Shown here: piece by piece, positions 1 to 11,835 of the stretch
Layout: each line of letters opens with the position of its first letter
Position numbering within the stretch: position 1 is the stretch's first letter
Source: Drechmeria coniospora
Lineage: Eukaryota > Ascomycota > Sordariomycetes > Hypocreales > Ophiocordycipitaceae
DNA length: 64,000 nucleotides
NCBI RefSeq assembly: GCF_001625195.1
Contig: NC_054391.1
Span: 5,901,157-5,965,156, forward strand
Direction of reading: 5' to 3'
Program-made: the position numbers and the translations under genes
The notes under the pieces: generated by a model
Databases searched by the model: none
What the model was told of the DNA's origin: nothing
The model's input: the letters and a program-made list of their open reading frames with translations, nothing else

Positions 1-1185
1 TGAGCGAGGGCTTGCACACGCCCTTCGACTGCCTAACGACAAGAACAGGAAAGGATCTGTGGGTTTGCAACTGCCGCCAAGTCCGTTCCAAGCCAGCTTG
101 TCTCCGCTGTCCCGATTGCCGCGGGGATTGCCCGCTCCGACCACGACGGAAACCTTCTTTCCATTAGCGGCATCGGCGAAGCAGGACGGACATGTCTGTG
201 CCACCCCCCTGTCGTCTACTTGCGCCATTCCTTTCTGGATTTTCCTTCTCTGAATACTCAAAATGCTGCAGGAGACGAAGCAGATGCTAGATAATTCAGG
301 CTACTGACTACCTTTTCTCAGCCTCAACTCGTATATCTATCGATCGTCGTCGCTACATAGGCTTCGTTGGCCTGCTATGTTGAAGCCTTGGTTTCCCTGC
401 CGATACGTCGCCATCATGAGAATGGCTCGGCGCCATTTGCTTGATGTATGCTATTGTTCAGCCCTTTCCCTGTGCCCTGTTCCTGAGTCTTCAGATGTAC
501 CGCGTTCACATCAGGGGCCTATGGCACTGAAGAATACTAAAATATATCGCTGTCGAAGCCGGGCTGTCTCTGTATGCAATGCCATCTTTGAGGCGAAACA
601 CACCAAGCATCACGCCGCCGCCGACCTAGCGCTTAATGCTGCTTTATTCCTTCAACGCCACCGACCTCCGACCGTTGTCTTGTGATGCTCCAGCCAGCTT
701 TGGAGTGTCACGGTTCACCACATCAATGGGCAACGCAACAGCCAATAATCTCCCACGTCTGTTTCTATCTCTTTTCCACAACTATATCACATAACTCCTC
801 GGTTCCTATGCCGCGGCTTCTTCCTTGTGTGCCATGCAACTGTGAGCCAGGTCCTCCTCCTGCGCCGCATGCCCTCTGCTCTCTGCTAGGGCTGTGGTCT
901 TGAAAGCTCGTGGCTTCTTGTTCTCCGAACATTTCATCTCACCTGTTGCATCTTCTCATCAACTGACCGATGGCACGACCCTTGCAACAGGTGCTGGTAT
1001 TCGCCGTGTTGTATTTGCACCAACTCGGCTCCCTACATATGTGCCAGAAACACCTCGCTTCTGCTCTTACCCTACTGGCCCTCGTCTCATCGTCTCATCG
1101 ACATATACAGTCCTTCTTCACTTGCCCATTTCAACGGCCCGTCAAAATACAAAGTTCATCACCCTCATGTTTCAACAACTGCAGC
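1..1185. other. Intergenic / 5' leader of the SET gene, no supported gene
   Basis: The open frames here are short, low in complexity and match nothing I recognise. The part nearest the SET-domain gene is C/T-rich, as fungal leaders often are, so it probably holds that gene's promoter and 5' UTR. The far left edge could hold the end of a gene outside the window, but I see nothing that proves it. Confidence 0.5.
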
Positions 1186-2413
1186 ATGAATGATTGCGAT
1201 TCTCCCACTTCCTATCACCAAGCAGTCTTCCGACGACTCTGTTTCGGACGCTCCTGGGTGACCCATCCTCCTCAGCCGGGAGACCACAAGGTGGGTAAAG
1301 CTTCGCGGCTCACGGTTGCGCGTCCCCGCCACTGACGTACGGCCCATCACTAGTTGTCTGTCCTTGTTATCAACGACGTGGGGTCGTCATCACTGTCAAA
1401 CCAGCACGGTGGCCCGGCGAACGATTCGGAGCTCCATGATAATGACTTTGGTTCTAACCGCATTGAAGAAGGCACTCGAGTAGTCACATCTCAGCACTAT
1501 CCCTATAGAAATCCCACGTCTGTCTGCAGCGATACAAGCCTCAGTTCAACCAACCTTTCGGACAAACCCAGCGACGGTCCTGAACTGCAATTACCCCCCT
1601 GTGACAGGAACTGCCAGCTCTCCCTCCAATTCCAGAATGGAGGGGTTCCGTTGTCAAGTTCCTTACGCAAGACATGGGAATGCACTCGTAGCGAGAACGA
1701 GCTCGTGAGATCGTCCAAGGTCGGCGCCGATCTGTCGGGACTCGATTACGTTTATGGCTCGCTCCAGGCGACGGAACCGCAGCTGCCCCCTGTTGTCCTC
1801 AAAAACTCGGCCACTCCGCTGTTTGAGAACGACTTCATTAAGGTTGCCCGTTCCAACATTGCAGGATTGGGCGTCTTTGCTGCCAAGACGTTGAAGTACG
1901 GACAGTCAATCCTGAGGGAAAGGCCCCTTTTCGAAGCCGACGAGTCTTGCTTGTTCCAGAATTTTGGCAAATTGGACCCGCAGGCCAGGAAGGTTGCTTT
2001 AAGCCTCTATGCGAACGAGCTCGTCAAGCCGGGCACGCCCAAGATTCAGGCCGTGTGGGCAACAAACTGGTAGTGAAGATGCTTTCTCCCCCGTGAGTTT
2101 GCATCTTGATTGACCCGTCTTGTGCAGTTTCACCGTAGGCGGACGACAGGCAGGCTTATTCCCCATCGCTGCCCGGTTCAACCATGCTTGCTTCCCAGCT
2201 CAGAACGTCGACTTTCAATTCGATCCAATGCTGCGATGCCTCGTCCTTACCGTCTGCGTGCCGGAGATTGAGGCTGGCCAGGAGCTTCGAATTAATTACG
2301 GAAAGGATCGTACGCCCAGGGAGCTGTACATCACCTACGGCTTCCGCTGCCAATGTGGTAGCTGTCCGGGTTTTGACGAGAGGGACATGTCAAGATTGAC
2401 AACCATCTGGTGA
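1186..2413 (+). CDS. SET-domain protein (putative protein lysine methyltransferase-like)
   Basis: Three exons: 1186-1290, 1354-2069 and 2128-2413. Intron 1 (63 nt, phase 0) has a GTGGGT donor and CTGAC branch; intron 2 (58 nt) runs GTAGTG to TGCAG. The product is 368 aa. The first ~190 residues are polar and low in complexity. The SET domain begins near residue 195 with the motif GLGVFAAK, followed by RFNHAC near residue 290 and INYGKD near 327. A YGFRCQCGSC cysteine cluster of the post-SET type closes it. This layout is typical of the many fungal SET proteins that have no MYND finger. Such proteins transfer methyl groups from S-adenosylmethionine to lysines, but substrates are mostly unknown. 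The ATG at 1186 was chosen because the frame from 1354 has no nearby ATG and joins cleanly to this exon. An earlier in-frame ATG at 970 is possible. Confidence 0.8.
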
Positions 2414-3718
2414 CATGAGAGGTTGCGGAACTTGAGTTATCCAAGCAGGACGGCTCACGTCCAACAACATCAGGCATTGGTCAAGGTGGGCAGTTGACGC
2501 CGGCGTCAATCAAAGGTAGGGATTATGCTTGTGGACCCCAAGGTAGAAGGGCAAGTCTACCAACCCCTTTCGCCACGGCAAAGGCACAGCCAAATGTGAA
2601 TTGCATCTAGCCTCAATTTCTACTTCGTCCCTGTCATTTCCAGCCACTCTCGGTATGGTATATGACCTAGCAGTGTCAGTCCCTTGGAAGCTTACCCGAG
2701 TGCCGCATCGAGTGTGTTAAGGGAGGGGGGAAGTAATATCGTGTCCATCGCTGGCGGGACAGAAGACACGGAGGGCGGCCAAATACTGTGCCGTTGACTC
2801 GATAGCAAACAAAAACCTCAGCGTTGTAACACCGTGCACGCCCTCTTCGCCACTTTGAAACACTTCCTTCCTCCGTTCCCAGTTTCGAGTGCCAGACGCT
2901 CCAGGCTTCATCAACGGCCATTTTGGAACGTGCATCCAATTGAGACAAAGCCCATTCACTAATACTGCGACTGTAAATCCGGCGGTTTGTAGCCCCTCCA
3001 ATACCATGGGGACTGTGATGTTCGTTTGCGGCCGACATAGTAGAGTGGGCGACTGGCGACCAGCAACAAATCGGCACCACTCCTGGTCCGTCACTGAAGA
3101 AGATGGGCTGAGCTATCGATTCGAATATAATCTTCATTTGAACATCATATTCTCATATAGCAGGCCATTGGTTCCTCGATGTAGAGCATTGCCGGGAGAG
3201 TGGATTTGCAGTCACGAACAGAGGTCAGGCTCAAGGCCACGGGCGAGATTGACCCGCATACGCTGTCAGCCTGGCAATCTGGCATCTCCGTTTCATTGTA
3301 GACGGGGAAGCTTCCCTGTTAATGCGGACAAGATCAGCGGTGCAAGGGAATGTGGCCTGTCGTTCACTCCTCAATGCTGAGCACAAAATCCATGACTGAC
3401 ACCCAATGCAGACGACAACATCGGGTCACCTGCGGCGCCCCCTCGTTATGATCGCAGTCATGTGCTGAGAGAAACTCAAACTCGCGCCGGCGGGCTGCGA
3501 TGACCGCGGCGGTCCGTGTCCTCGCATGAATATTGGTCGGTAGCCTTCATCTGTTTGTTTGTGCTGATCCAGAAGTGCCTGGGCGAATACAGCAAGTAAG
3601 ACGAGTGTAATTGCTCTGGGTCGTGTATCGCATCATATCATCAGGGTCCTTGGTTTTGTATCCCCATACCCATGCTGGCAACGTCAAACTATGCATCCAT
3701 GAATTTTCGTGCCGATGC
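2414..3718. other. Intergenic region, no supported gene
   Basis: This separates the 3' end of the SET gene from the 3' end of the Prp17 gene, so it is a convergent intergenic stretch. Open frames of up to 163 codons on both strands overlap one another. None shows a recognisable domain or intron signals. Confidence 0.5.
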
Positions 3719-5308
3719 CTAGTCCCAGTACCGAATTTCTCCCTCGAGCCCTGCCGTGGCAACCTTGCTGGTCTCCTGCGGATGCCATTTGACACACGTC
3801 ACCGCTTGCTTTCCCGCCTTTATTTTGTGATACATCTTGCATGTCTTCCAGTCCCAGAAGCACACATATCCGGCAGAATCGCCCGAGGCTAGGAATTGGC
3901 CATCTGGGCTGCAGTCAAGTTCGATGCCCAACCCTGCGTTGTTGTGTCCGCGGTAGCACTTCTTTCGGTTCTGCCGAAACTTGTCGCTCGCACCATAGAC
4001 TAGAATCTGGTTGTCTGAGCTCTGGTATGCAACGTACTTGCCACTCGGATGAGCTGCCGCGTTGGTCATGGGATACATGTCGGGCTCGGCGATGTACTTG
4101 ATGGGGACCGGGATGTTGTAGTCCCATGCGCGCAGCGACTTGTCATCCGACGTCGTCATGAAACGGCGGTTCTGGTCCACGAACGTGATTGTGTTGACTG
4201 CTGCCAGATGATGGTCATACTCCTGCACAATCTCGCCAGGTGTTCGAGTGTCAAACTGCACAATCTTCTTGTCGGACATGCCGGCCAAGAACTCATTAGC
4301 GTGCTCTGGGTCTGGGTTGAACTTGATGACGTGGGGCGTTTTGCCAGTGGTGAATCTGCTGATGCATTTGCCCGTCTCCGTATCCCATAGCTTCATCATC
4401 CTATCGTACGAAGCAGTAAGGAACTGATTGCCGTTGGCATTGAAGCAAATATCCGAAACCGCCTTGGCATGACCTGAATATGTTCGCAACAGATCTTTCC
4501 CATGGTACACATCCCAAATTTTGACTGTCGTGTCGGCACTTGCGGAGAGGAGCAGATGGCCCGAACCGGGAAAGAACCGCAGAGCGGTGACGGCCTTAGA
4601 GTGATCATTCCAGGTATGTATATGCTTCTTTGGGATAAAGTTGGTGAAAGTTCCGGCCTCCTTGCGCAGGTCAACGTCGAGATCTTGCGGAACGTGCATG
4701 TAGGTCCTGCCCTGGTAGTCGTGTTCCTCAGTCCCGTGAAATGTCGATGTCTCTTCGCCAAGTTCCTCAATCTCCTTCCGCCGCGCAATCGCTGCGACTG
4801 GTGCTTTCAGCACCGTTCCACTCTCCACGATGTCATCTCGCTCCTCGACGACTTCGTATTCTTCATCACTTGCCAGTTCCTCGTCCTCTCCGAGGACCTC
4901 GAACTCGTCTTTTGAGTATCTCGCCCAGGGACCCATGTACGCTCCAGGTCCCTCGGCGATTGAGGAGTCGCCCTTGCTTTCTCTATTCGATCGTATCCGC
5001 AGCGCCTCTGCCTTTCGCTCAGCGCTGCTCTGATATCCTCGCCCGGGCCCGCCTTTTCTCTCGATGGCGCGATGCTTGGTCCGAAAGGAATGTTCGCTCA
5101 GAAAGGTCTCCTCGGCGTGTCCCGTGAGTATGTTTTTGCGCTTAGACCCTCTGGATTCGTCTTTGAAGGGGTTTGCAGGACCTTGATTGGGTCTAGATAG
5201 ATCCTGGGCCGAATAGATCACGACTTCGTGATCCGGCTCCGATCGTTGCCGAACTAGGAGCGCATCCTGCGGCGCCATGTTGGGGGGATACTCGTCAAAG
5301 TCCGCCAT
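3719..5308 (-). CDS. PRP17: Pre-mRNA-processing factor 17 (Prp17/Cdc40), WD40 protein
   Basis: Intronless, 529 aa from the ATG at 5308 (MADFDEYPPN). An ATG 26 codons upstream gives an unconserved extension and was not used. Prp17 acts in the spliceosome at the second transesterification step and links splicing to cell-cycle progression. The N-terminal half is charged. It contains the family block around GPWARYSKDEFEVL and the TFTNFIPKKHIHTWNDHSKA stretch that precedes the beta-propeller. Seven WD40 blades follow; clear WD dipeptides appear in VKIWDVYHG, MKLWDTETG, LRAWDYNIP and the C-terminal EIRYWD. Length and architecture match fungal orthologues. The gene ends exactly at the last WD, as the family usually does. 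Confidence 0.95.
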   Translation of the reverse strand: MADFDEYPPNMAPQDALLVRQRSEPDHEVVIYSAQDLSRPNQGPANPFKDESRGSKRKNILTGHAEETFLSEHSFRTKHRAIERKGGPGRGYQSSAERKAEALRIRSNRESKGDSSIAEGPGAYMGPWARYSKDEFEVLGEDEELASDEEYEVVEERDDIVESGTVLKAPVAAIARRKEIEELGEETSTFHGTEEHDYQGRTYMHVPQDLDVDLRKEAGTFTNFIPKKHIHTWNDHSKAVTALRFFPGSGHLLLSASADTTVKIWDVYHGKDLLRTYSGHAKAVSDICFNANGNQFLTASYDRMMKLWDTETGKCISRFTTGKTPHVIKFNPDPEHANEFLAGMSDKKIVQFDTRTPGEIVQEYDHHLAAVNTITFVDQNRRFMTTSDDKSLRAWDYNIPVPIKYIAEPDMYPMTNAAAHPSGKYVAYQSSDNQILVYGASDKFRQNRKKCYRGHNNAGLGIELDCSPDGQFLASGDSAGYVCFWDWKTCKMYHKIKAGKQAVTCVKWHPQETSKVATAGLEGEIRYWD

Positions 5309-5991
5309 GATGAAGTATACTGTATCGTGGTGTACCTCGAGGCAGGATTTGGACCGATTTGTGTGAAATGGCGAGATCAAGTTCACCTTCCGTTAGTTCT
5401 CAGGTGCGCATTGAAATTGAGCAAGACGGAAGTTTGGAATCACGTGACTGCGCCGTGCCGGCTCTGTGTTCCTGAACCACCCAATGTTGTGCAAAGCGTA
5501 CGGAGTAAGTATTATCGATTGCAAGCTTCGAATCGATTCTTACCTGTCCATGCTAGTAAATTTCAAATAGTACATCATTTAATAACACTCTCACATGGCA
5601 TGCACGGCAATTTAAACCCCGATTCTATTCCTTTCAAGCCTTAGAATATACTACTTTTGTTGAGCTGGTGAGCCGACAGGTCCATAGAGCCAAAAATGAG
5701 TCCAATAACGATGCGACGAGATCAGACTCCCACTAGCTGTTGCTTACGTCGAACTCGAAAAACTATGCGAGAAAGAACTGTAGCATGCAGCATTGCCGTA
5801 GTGGTACTGTGCCGGGTCAGGACCTCCATCGCCTTCTGTCTGAGCCTTCACACGCGTTCGCATCTTTCCTTGGCTAGCAAAGCTTGAGGAGCAAAGCTAG
5901 GCCACCTAAACTCAAAGCGCACACCAAACGAAGATGCCCTGTGAGTGAGATGCCGGAGTTGTTGTTGTCGTGCAGGCAGACAAGGCGAGGA
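5309..5991. other. Promoter region of Prp17 and 3' flank of Erv14
   Basis: About 680 bases lie between the Prp17 start codon and the Erv14 stop codon, both on the minus strand. They should hold the Prp17 promoter and 5' UTR plus the Erv14 3' UTR. No coding feature is supported. Confidence 0.5.
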
Positions 5992-6633
5992 CTAGGACGA
6001 TTCGTCGCGAATGAGGGCCACGATCATGCTGTAGAGATAGAAGAAAAACATGATCAGGTGGAATGCAAGTTTCGCAAAAGATTCCTGCGTTGTTGTCAGA
6101 AACCAAGCTTCAGGCGGCATGGGATTCGACACAAACTGACCTTCTTATGGACATTCAGTTTTCGGAAGATTTCTGTGGCGTCCAACAGGTGCGTGTTGTC
6201 GACGATCCTGTGATATGCGTCGTCAACGGGGAGCCCTCATGGCAAAGGAAGAACAAGGATGCGTACTTCTTGGCATTCCAGGCGAGAAGCGGCAAGTTGA
6301 GGATGAGAGCCATCCAGTAACCATTGATGAGGAAGAGAAAGGTGAGGAAGCCGTGCACAGCAGCTTCGGGAAGGATATATGCATTCAGTCGGTTGCAGAG
6401 CTCGATAGGATTGATGTAGTCACTGCGAAGCGCGAGTCAGATTGAGAAGCGAGGCGATCGGCGAAAGGATCGAGCACGGTTCAACAGAGCACTCTTGTGA
6501 GCTTCGGGAACTTGGCAAGCATGGAGACGTACCATTCCAAGTCGCTGTACATGATGGTAAAAAAGACCTGGAGGAAAAGATTGACGGCATTAATCAACAC
6601 CGCCAAAAGGAAGAGCCATGCTTCTCCGGACAT
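5992..6633 (-). CDS. ERV14: Erv14/cornichon family ER cargo receptor
   Basis: Four exons on the minus strand, in transcript order: 6533-6633, 6267-6422, 6141-6207 and 5992-6084. Together they encode 138 aa, the same length as yeast Erv14. The joins are GTACGT/GCAG, GTACGC/CACAG and GTCAGT/GCAG, all in frame. The product starts [16 protein letters not shown] and holds the highly conserved block [17 protein letters not shown]. It ends with a hydrophobic segment around [17 protein letters not shown], giving the usual three membrane spans. Erv14 loads transmembrane cargo into COPII vesicles leaving the ER. No single exon codes for more than a third of the protein, so simple ORF-based gene finding would miss it. 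Confidence 0.95.
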
Positions 6634-9600
6634 CATATCGTCGTTCTACTGTCGCAGGATGGAATATTGTGCGCGTTCTTCGGGTTGCAAGGCTGAGAAG
6701 GCCCTGTCGTTGCGCTCACGGACGAGCTCCAAACTCGACGCCGGGTGAGGAGCGATCGGTCGCGACAGAAGCAAGGAGATGGCGCGTCGAGGGGTCGTAA
6801 AATACCCGAGCGCAATATGCAGTCGGGTTCGACACGTGTGATGGAGCTGGGAGAATGCAAGGTGGCGAGGGCGACGCTGGAGGTTGGTAAGCTGGAAAGC
6901 TGGTAAGCTGGTAAGCTCGTGATTTGCTGGAGATAGCCCGACACAGAAATCGACCAATCTGGCCATCGGCCTGCTCCGCCCAAAAAAAAACAAGCCTTGC
7001 GCACTCAAATCGATTCAAGAAGTACTTGTTGTATAAACAGAAGTACAAATACATGACTCAAATAACATTCCATTTGTGCATTTTTTTTCTCATAGTTTTA
7101 TTTATACATATTTCTCGCAATATTTTCATTAATTTAAATACTTTTAGGAGAATACTGAGGAATACTGAAGAATAGAGAATGTCAAGAAGTGAGGGTGTCA
7201 CTGGGAAATTAGCTAAGAAATCGTTAGGAAATCTGAGGAAATCTCTTGGAAATCTCCTATCATCAGAAACCAACTAGTGGTACAGTGAGTCAGCGTCACG
7301 TGTCATTGCACGTGCCCGCCTTTAAGTAGATGTGTACATGTACTTAGAAGGCTGAAGTCAATACAGTAATAATACCTACTTTCTCCGTACATCTGTATTA
7401 TTGACGGGCCGTCCCAAAAAGGGCTAAAGCAATGGTCAATCTTCTACTTGTTCATTGCGCATGATTCAGGAAGGCGAGTATTATTACGCGTTGCATGTTG
7501 CCGAAGTGCGCCGCCGTTGGGCAGCAGGGAAAACTTGTAGAGTGAATAAACGCCTGCTTAGTCAATTGACTACACCTACAGTACCTAACATTGACTCCGT
7601 TGATAATCGTTCTGTACTGAACATGCCTAGCACACTTGCAGTCCAGGCTCTCAGTCGACAATCGAGGTCTTACCCTGGAGCACAGCCCTCGCCTCATCCA
7701 GCTCGTACCCAGGCTGCTAGATACAAGCTGTTATCACTCTACCTCTTGTGCATACCTTCCTGGTTTCTGACACTAGAGAAAACTACTTAAGTAAGGCATT
7801 GTCATGATTAGCTAGTTTTCCTACTAGTGGTAAGAAGAGGTGCACGGAGTATATTGTAGGTACTTGCACTTACTAACTACAGGTACTGTGCCCACTACAG
7901 TTTCTGTACCAATTCGTTCCAGTCGTAGCTCCCCCAAAGGAAGCTACGACTGGAACGAAGTGTATTACTTTTGCTATATCAGAGGCTTGAGTGGGTTTTG
8001 GGGTATCGTAACGGTCGCTCCATTGTCATAAAGTACGGTGGATGTCCGAGGTAGGATTTGTCGCTGTTGCACCCAGGTGGATTACATGGAGTACATGTAC
8101 TAATGAATCCGTCACTGGTAGCTACATACAGACCATTGGCAATATGGGTTGGTATGTCCATGCCAGAGTAAGATGAAGCATGAGCCTGAAACAAGTGAAC
8201 GTAAGAGAACGTCGTCGAGTCCATGCAGACGGCGGTTAGTTGCCTCTAATTCAAATGAATGAACACGTTTATGCTTTTTGATTGCCGCTGAGAGCAAACC
8301 CAGACAGAACGTCGTCGTAACCTTCAGAAGAAACCAAATACGTACGTGTCGATTGAACGACATGTACAACAAGAGAGCAGAGGGTACCGTAGCCCGTGCG
8401 GTGTATATCCCGTCAATCATCCATCTGGATTTAGCAAGCCAAGTATCATTGACTTGGAATTTACGTCCTACGTCTGCTGATCTGATGGAAATTAAAGTAT
8501 CCGATACAACCACATATGCACAACATGGCTTCCCCCGGCTCCTTCTCTGGACGAGAAATGCAAGGCAGCATATTGGAAGTACTCTACCCGTTCATGAAGG
8601 CGACAACAGCCAATGGTGACAACAGCGGCCTCGAAGACGGCGACAAACTGGACCTAGGCCCGAATATGGAACAGCGTTGCCGAACGGAATATGGCCACAC
8701 TGTAGAAATACTGCACACGGATAGGTATAGATAGCATGCGTTTCGGTACTGTGAAGGGAAGGAATAATTCCATCGCGCCACAAGAGTGCCTGACCCAGGT
8801 AAGTGGAAATGGAGCGTTGTTGTGTCAGCGGTCGTCGAGGGGCTAGACTTGAGAGAAGAACACGGCGGTGGACGCATTGTCGATCATCTGGCCGCGGTGG
8901 CTGGCGGCTTTTGCTTCAAGGGCCGGGGTAGGGGTCGGACACTATCACTGCCAGTCCGTCTTTTCCTTGCTACCATTCTGCCCCCGATATTTGACATGTC
9001 GTGGTCAGTATGAGACGGTCGATGGAAAGGATTGTGAGGGTCCCATGCATACGTAACTCGACGGCGAAAATGAATGCCTGTCTAGGGGAGGGGAACCGGC
9101 CAGCATTGATCAGGGCCCTCCACATTGCCTTGCATTATCTGGTACGGGGGAGGACATGCTCCGCCCGCTAACGGTTGGTTGATACGGAGTGGAGGTAAAC
9201 GTGGATGGACTGTGGGGGAATTACGGCGAAGTGCGGCTATAATTAATAATGTGGAGCTGTGCTTGCTATGCCTTGTTGTAGTAATATAGCAATTTCGGGA
9301 GCCTAGGCGAGACTAAGTATAGCACGAACTGCCTGAGCTAAGCACAATGCTACCGACAAGTAATAGTTGCCGTGCTAACTCTCAAAGGAGCATTGCTATT
9401 TAACCATACACTTTTTTTTTTGCTGATGGAGTGCTTGTCGTAGTCTCTTGTATGCAAAATGTGCTAGATCTGGTCCTGAGTACAAAGGACAGCATAGCAC
9501 TCATGCCCTAGCTCAAGTCGTGGTACGCATTCGGCACGGTACGGGTTTGAGAAGAAAAATTACCCACACAAATCTAGACTTCATGCATACATGAGCGTGT

Positions 9601-9744
9601 AAGTCTACCATTTCGTACTCGCCTCACGATCCATCAATCTCACATACACTTTACGGCGGCATGAGAGGTCATGGGTTTGGTGGGGAGCATGGCCGTCGGA
9701 AATGGAATCCGTCGTTCGTGGGTGCCTACAGTGCACAAGCAATA
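6634..9744. other. Gene-poor 3.1-kb region
   Basis: Upstream of Erv14 I find no frame with recognisable coding character. There is a short iteration of AAGCTGGTAAGCTGG-type units near 6885-6920, and an A/T-rich patch at about 7040-7260 with repeated GGAAATCT and GAATACTGA words. A perfect hairpin lies at 7913-7959. The rest (8000-9740) has only short overlapping frames. It could be decayed repeat DNA. Confidence 0.5.
7913..7959. repeat. Perfect 18-bp inverted repeat with 11-nt loop
   Basis: The left arm 7913-7930 (TTCGTTCCAGTCGTAGCT) is the exact reverse complement of the right arm 7942-7959. They are separated by the loop CCCCCAAAGGA. No gene end abuts it, so it is not placed like a terminator. 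It may be a mini-transposon remnant or a cruciform- or hairpin-forming site. Confidence 0.9.
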
Positions 9745-10148
9745 TCAATAGTTGTAAAGTATTAATATTAATACTCGTCTATCTGCGGAACAATGTGCCT
9801 CTTTACTTGTGCAAATAATGCACGTACAGTAGTTAGTACTTTACTTACTGGACTCTGTACCTACTGTACCTACATTGTACGGGTGCTGTTTTCTGTTCAA
9901 CGCTGCCAACGTAACGAACCGAATGCCCCATCTTGCATGCACGATTGCGCGTACGCAACCAAGGACGAGAGCTGGGAAGATGTGCAGCACATTTGTACCT
10001 GTACTTGCAAGGAAGTAAGGGGGCATGTAAATGCTAAAGTATTGCCCTTAGCATGAGCACGTGGAAGTGTACCTGGAATGTGCTCGGAAGTGTGCTTGGA
10101 TGTGTACGGTGCAAGTACGGAGTACTGTACTTCGAATTGGATACTGTG

Positions 10149-10236
10149 TACAGTCAGTCACAAGACAAAAGTGACGATTCAATTTTGGTTGCACTACTGC
10201 TACAAATTGAATCGATATTTTTGCCACCCCACCGTA
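10149..10236 (-). mobile_element. Short TA-flanked MITE-like element, copy 1
   Basis: An 88-bp unit bounded by TACAGT on the left and CCGTA on the right, with imperfect terminal inverted repeats. One end reads CAGTCAGTCACAAGACAAAA and the other, reversed, reads CGGTGGGGTGGCAAAAATAT. Three related sequences lie at 10289, 17204 and 21079. TA flanks and short inverted termini suggest a Tc1/mariner-type non-autonomous element. It has no coding capacity. Confidence 0.7.
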
Positions 10237-10288
10237 CATGCGTGCCCAGAACCTCGTAAGCACTGTACTTTCTGTGATTGTATTACTG

Positions 10289-10346
10289 CAGTGGCAGCGA
10301 CGTAGCGCTACCAAAATTGAATCGTCACTTTTGTCTAGTGACTGTA
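10289..10346 (+). mobile_element. Partial MITE-like element, copy 2
   Basis: It shares the block GCGCTACCAAAATTGAATCG and the CTAGTGACTGTA terminus with the other copies, in the opposite orientation to copy 1. Its left half is shortened and diverged (CAGTGGCAGCGACG). With copy 1 it forms a ~200-bp inverted pair. Confidence 0.65.
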
Positions 10347-10899
10347 CTTACGGAGTACAGGAGGAGGTGTAGTTGTACTTCTGCAGAGTACCACTAAGAG
10401 AGCAATGTACTGTACAACGACGGAGTACTACAAATGTACTGTACTCCGTACTGTACGATCGCACGGAGGAAGTACTTGTATCAGTACTCCGCAGTAAGTA
10501 TCTTGCACAGTTTACACACTCGACCTGCCAGTGGGTCTGATGGTAATACTGTTGCTCTATATGTTGTAAAGGAGGTGTAAGTAAAGTAATACTTGCACAA
10601 GTACAGTAGAAGTACACCTACATGTAAATCCGTACATTTGCAAGCACATACAGAACAGTGAGAACAAGTACGGAGTACATGCTACTCCAAACTTACATGT
10701 ACAACTACATGTGGTAGTACGTTGTACTTGTGTACACCTACCTAGGTGCAAAAGTACTTACAGTACGGTGTGCGAATCCTCGTGCTAAATACGGAGGGAA
10801 AAGTGTGGACGTCCCTGCTATTTCGCTCCAGCATAAAATCCCCCCCACCAGCATTTGCCATCGTCATTCGGCTTCCACCTCCACACAACTCACCTAACC

Positions 10900-11703
10900 A
10901 TGAACGCACTATCTCCTAGAGCCATCGAGCTTTTAAATGCCTTTCAGGCTGCTGATATTCGTCTTTTAGAGTGGGAACAAAGGCTATATGCACGCCTAGG
11001 ATACCCTCTGGTCTTCTCAGGCGTTTGTTCCGACCCGTCTCGAATGCGTGCTGGACTTGCGGGCTAATGGCATTGTCAGGGCCTGTTCTTCCTTGTCGAC
11101 GACGATCAGCTACCGAAAGCGTGCAGTATCGCCACAGGGCTAGGTCTTGAACCCGTCAACCAGGATCAGCTGGCACGAGCGTACCCATCCGAGTTTTCTG
11201 ATTGTTGTGTTCGCTATTGTCTTGATAAGCCCAGCGACATACGATGGAGTCCTCTACGCCCGCGTCTTGTCCTCTTGCCACTCTCATGGGCTGGTATTTC
11301 TCGCAGTGATATGGTAGTTGCACCTTCGGATAGTGAACTACCATGCACCCTCTGGACAGTAACCCTTCCTATTGCGTGCGCGGCTCTCTTGCGCATAATA
11401 ACGCACGAGAGTTACCAAAGCAAGCTCCGCTATCGTTTATTTCGTGATCTGCAAGGTATTATTGCCTACGGACTATTCGACATGAGCTATGAAGGGGATT
11501 ATATGGACCTCTCAAATGCACACGAACCACTTACAGATGCAGAGGTATTGGAGATGGAGCAGGCAGTTGGACAAATCAGAAAATGGGCATGGAGGAGCGA
11601 TGAAGAGTGGATGAGGGAGGCACTCATTCAAGCTGTAACGGGAAAGATCTGCTATGAAGAACTGCCTCATAGCGCATCGGTTTCGCCGTTATTATCGGGC
11701 TAG
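10900..11703 (+). CDS. Conserved unknown protein, copy 1 of a duplicated gene
   Basis: Two exons, 10900-11022 and 11080-11703, give 248 aa. The 57-nt intron has a GTTTGT donor, a GCTAAT branch and a GTCAG acceptor. The same junction is used by the paralogue at 13147, which supports the model. The protein begins MNALSPRAIELLNAFQAADI and contains GLFFLVDDDQL, YPSEFSDCC, LLPLSWAGIS, THESYQSKLRYRLFRDL and IAYGLFDMSYEGDY. I do not recognise a named family. The VDDDQL...LGLEP pattern followed by LLPLSWAGI faintly recalls the diverse fungal nucleotidyltransferase-like proteins, which would fit its neighbour at 12292, but this is a guess. No signal peptide or membrane span is visible, so it is probably cytosolic. 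Confidence 0.7.
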
Positions 11704-11835
11704 ATTTACCGGTAGTAATCATGCTAATTTCTAATTAATTGCTATATCTCATTTTGAGGTACTCAAGTTGGTCCAGTAGCAGTGTAAGCGAGACTGCATC
11801 CTTTCTGGAATGCAATTAAATTGATATTCTATTAT

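Larger units (their letters stand above)
9745..10850. repeat. GTAC-palindrome-rich intergenic island 1
   Basis: The stretch is dense in GTAC-centred words: AAGTACTT-like words, TACATGTA and TACGGAGTA (for example 10116-10124) with its complement TACTCCGTA. No coding frame is recognisable. Two MITE-like elements sit inside it. It ends just before the promoter of the first copy of the duplicated unknown gene. Confidence 0.75.

Noticed and set aside
11049..11079. GTGCTG donor giving a 31-nt intron in copy 1 of the duplicated gene
   Set aside because: Too short, and not shared with the paralogue. The GTTTGT donor at 11023 is conserved in both copies and gives normal lengths.
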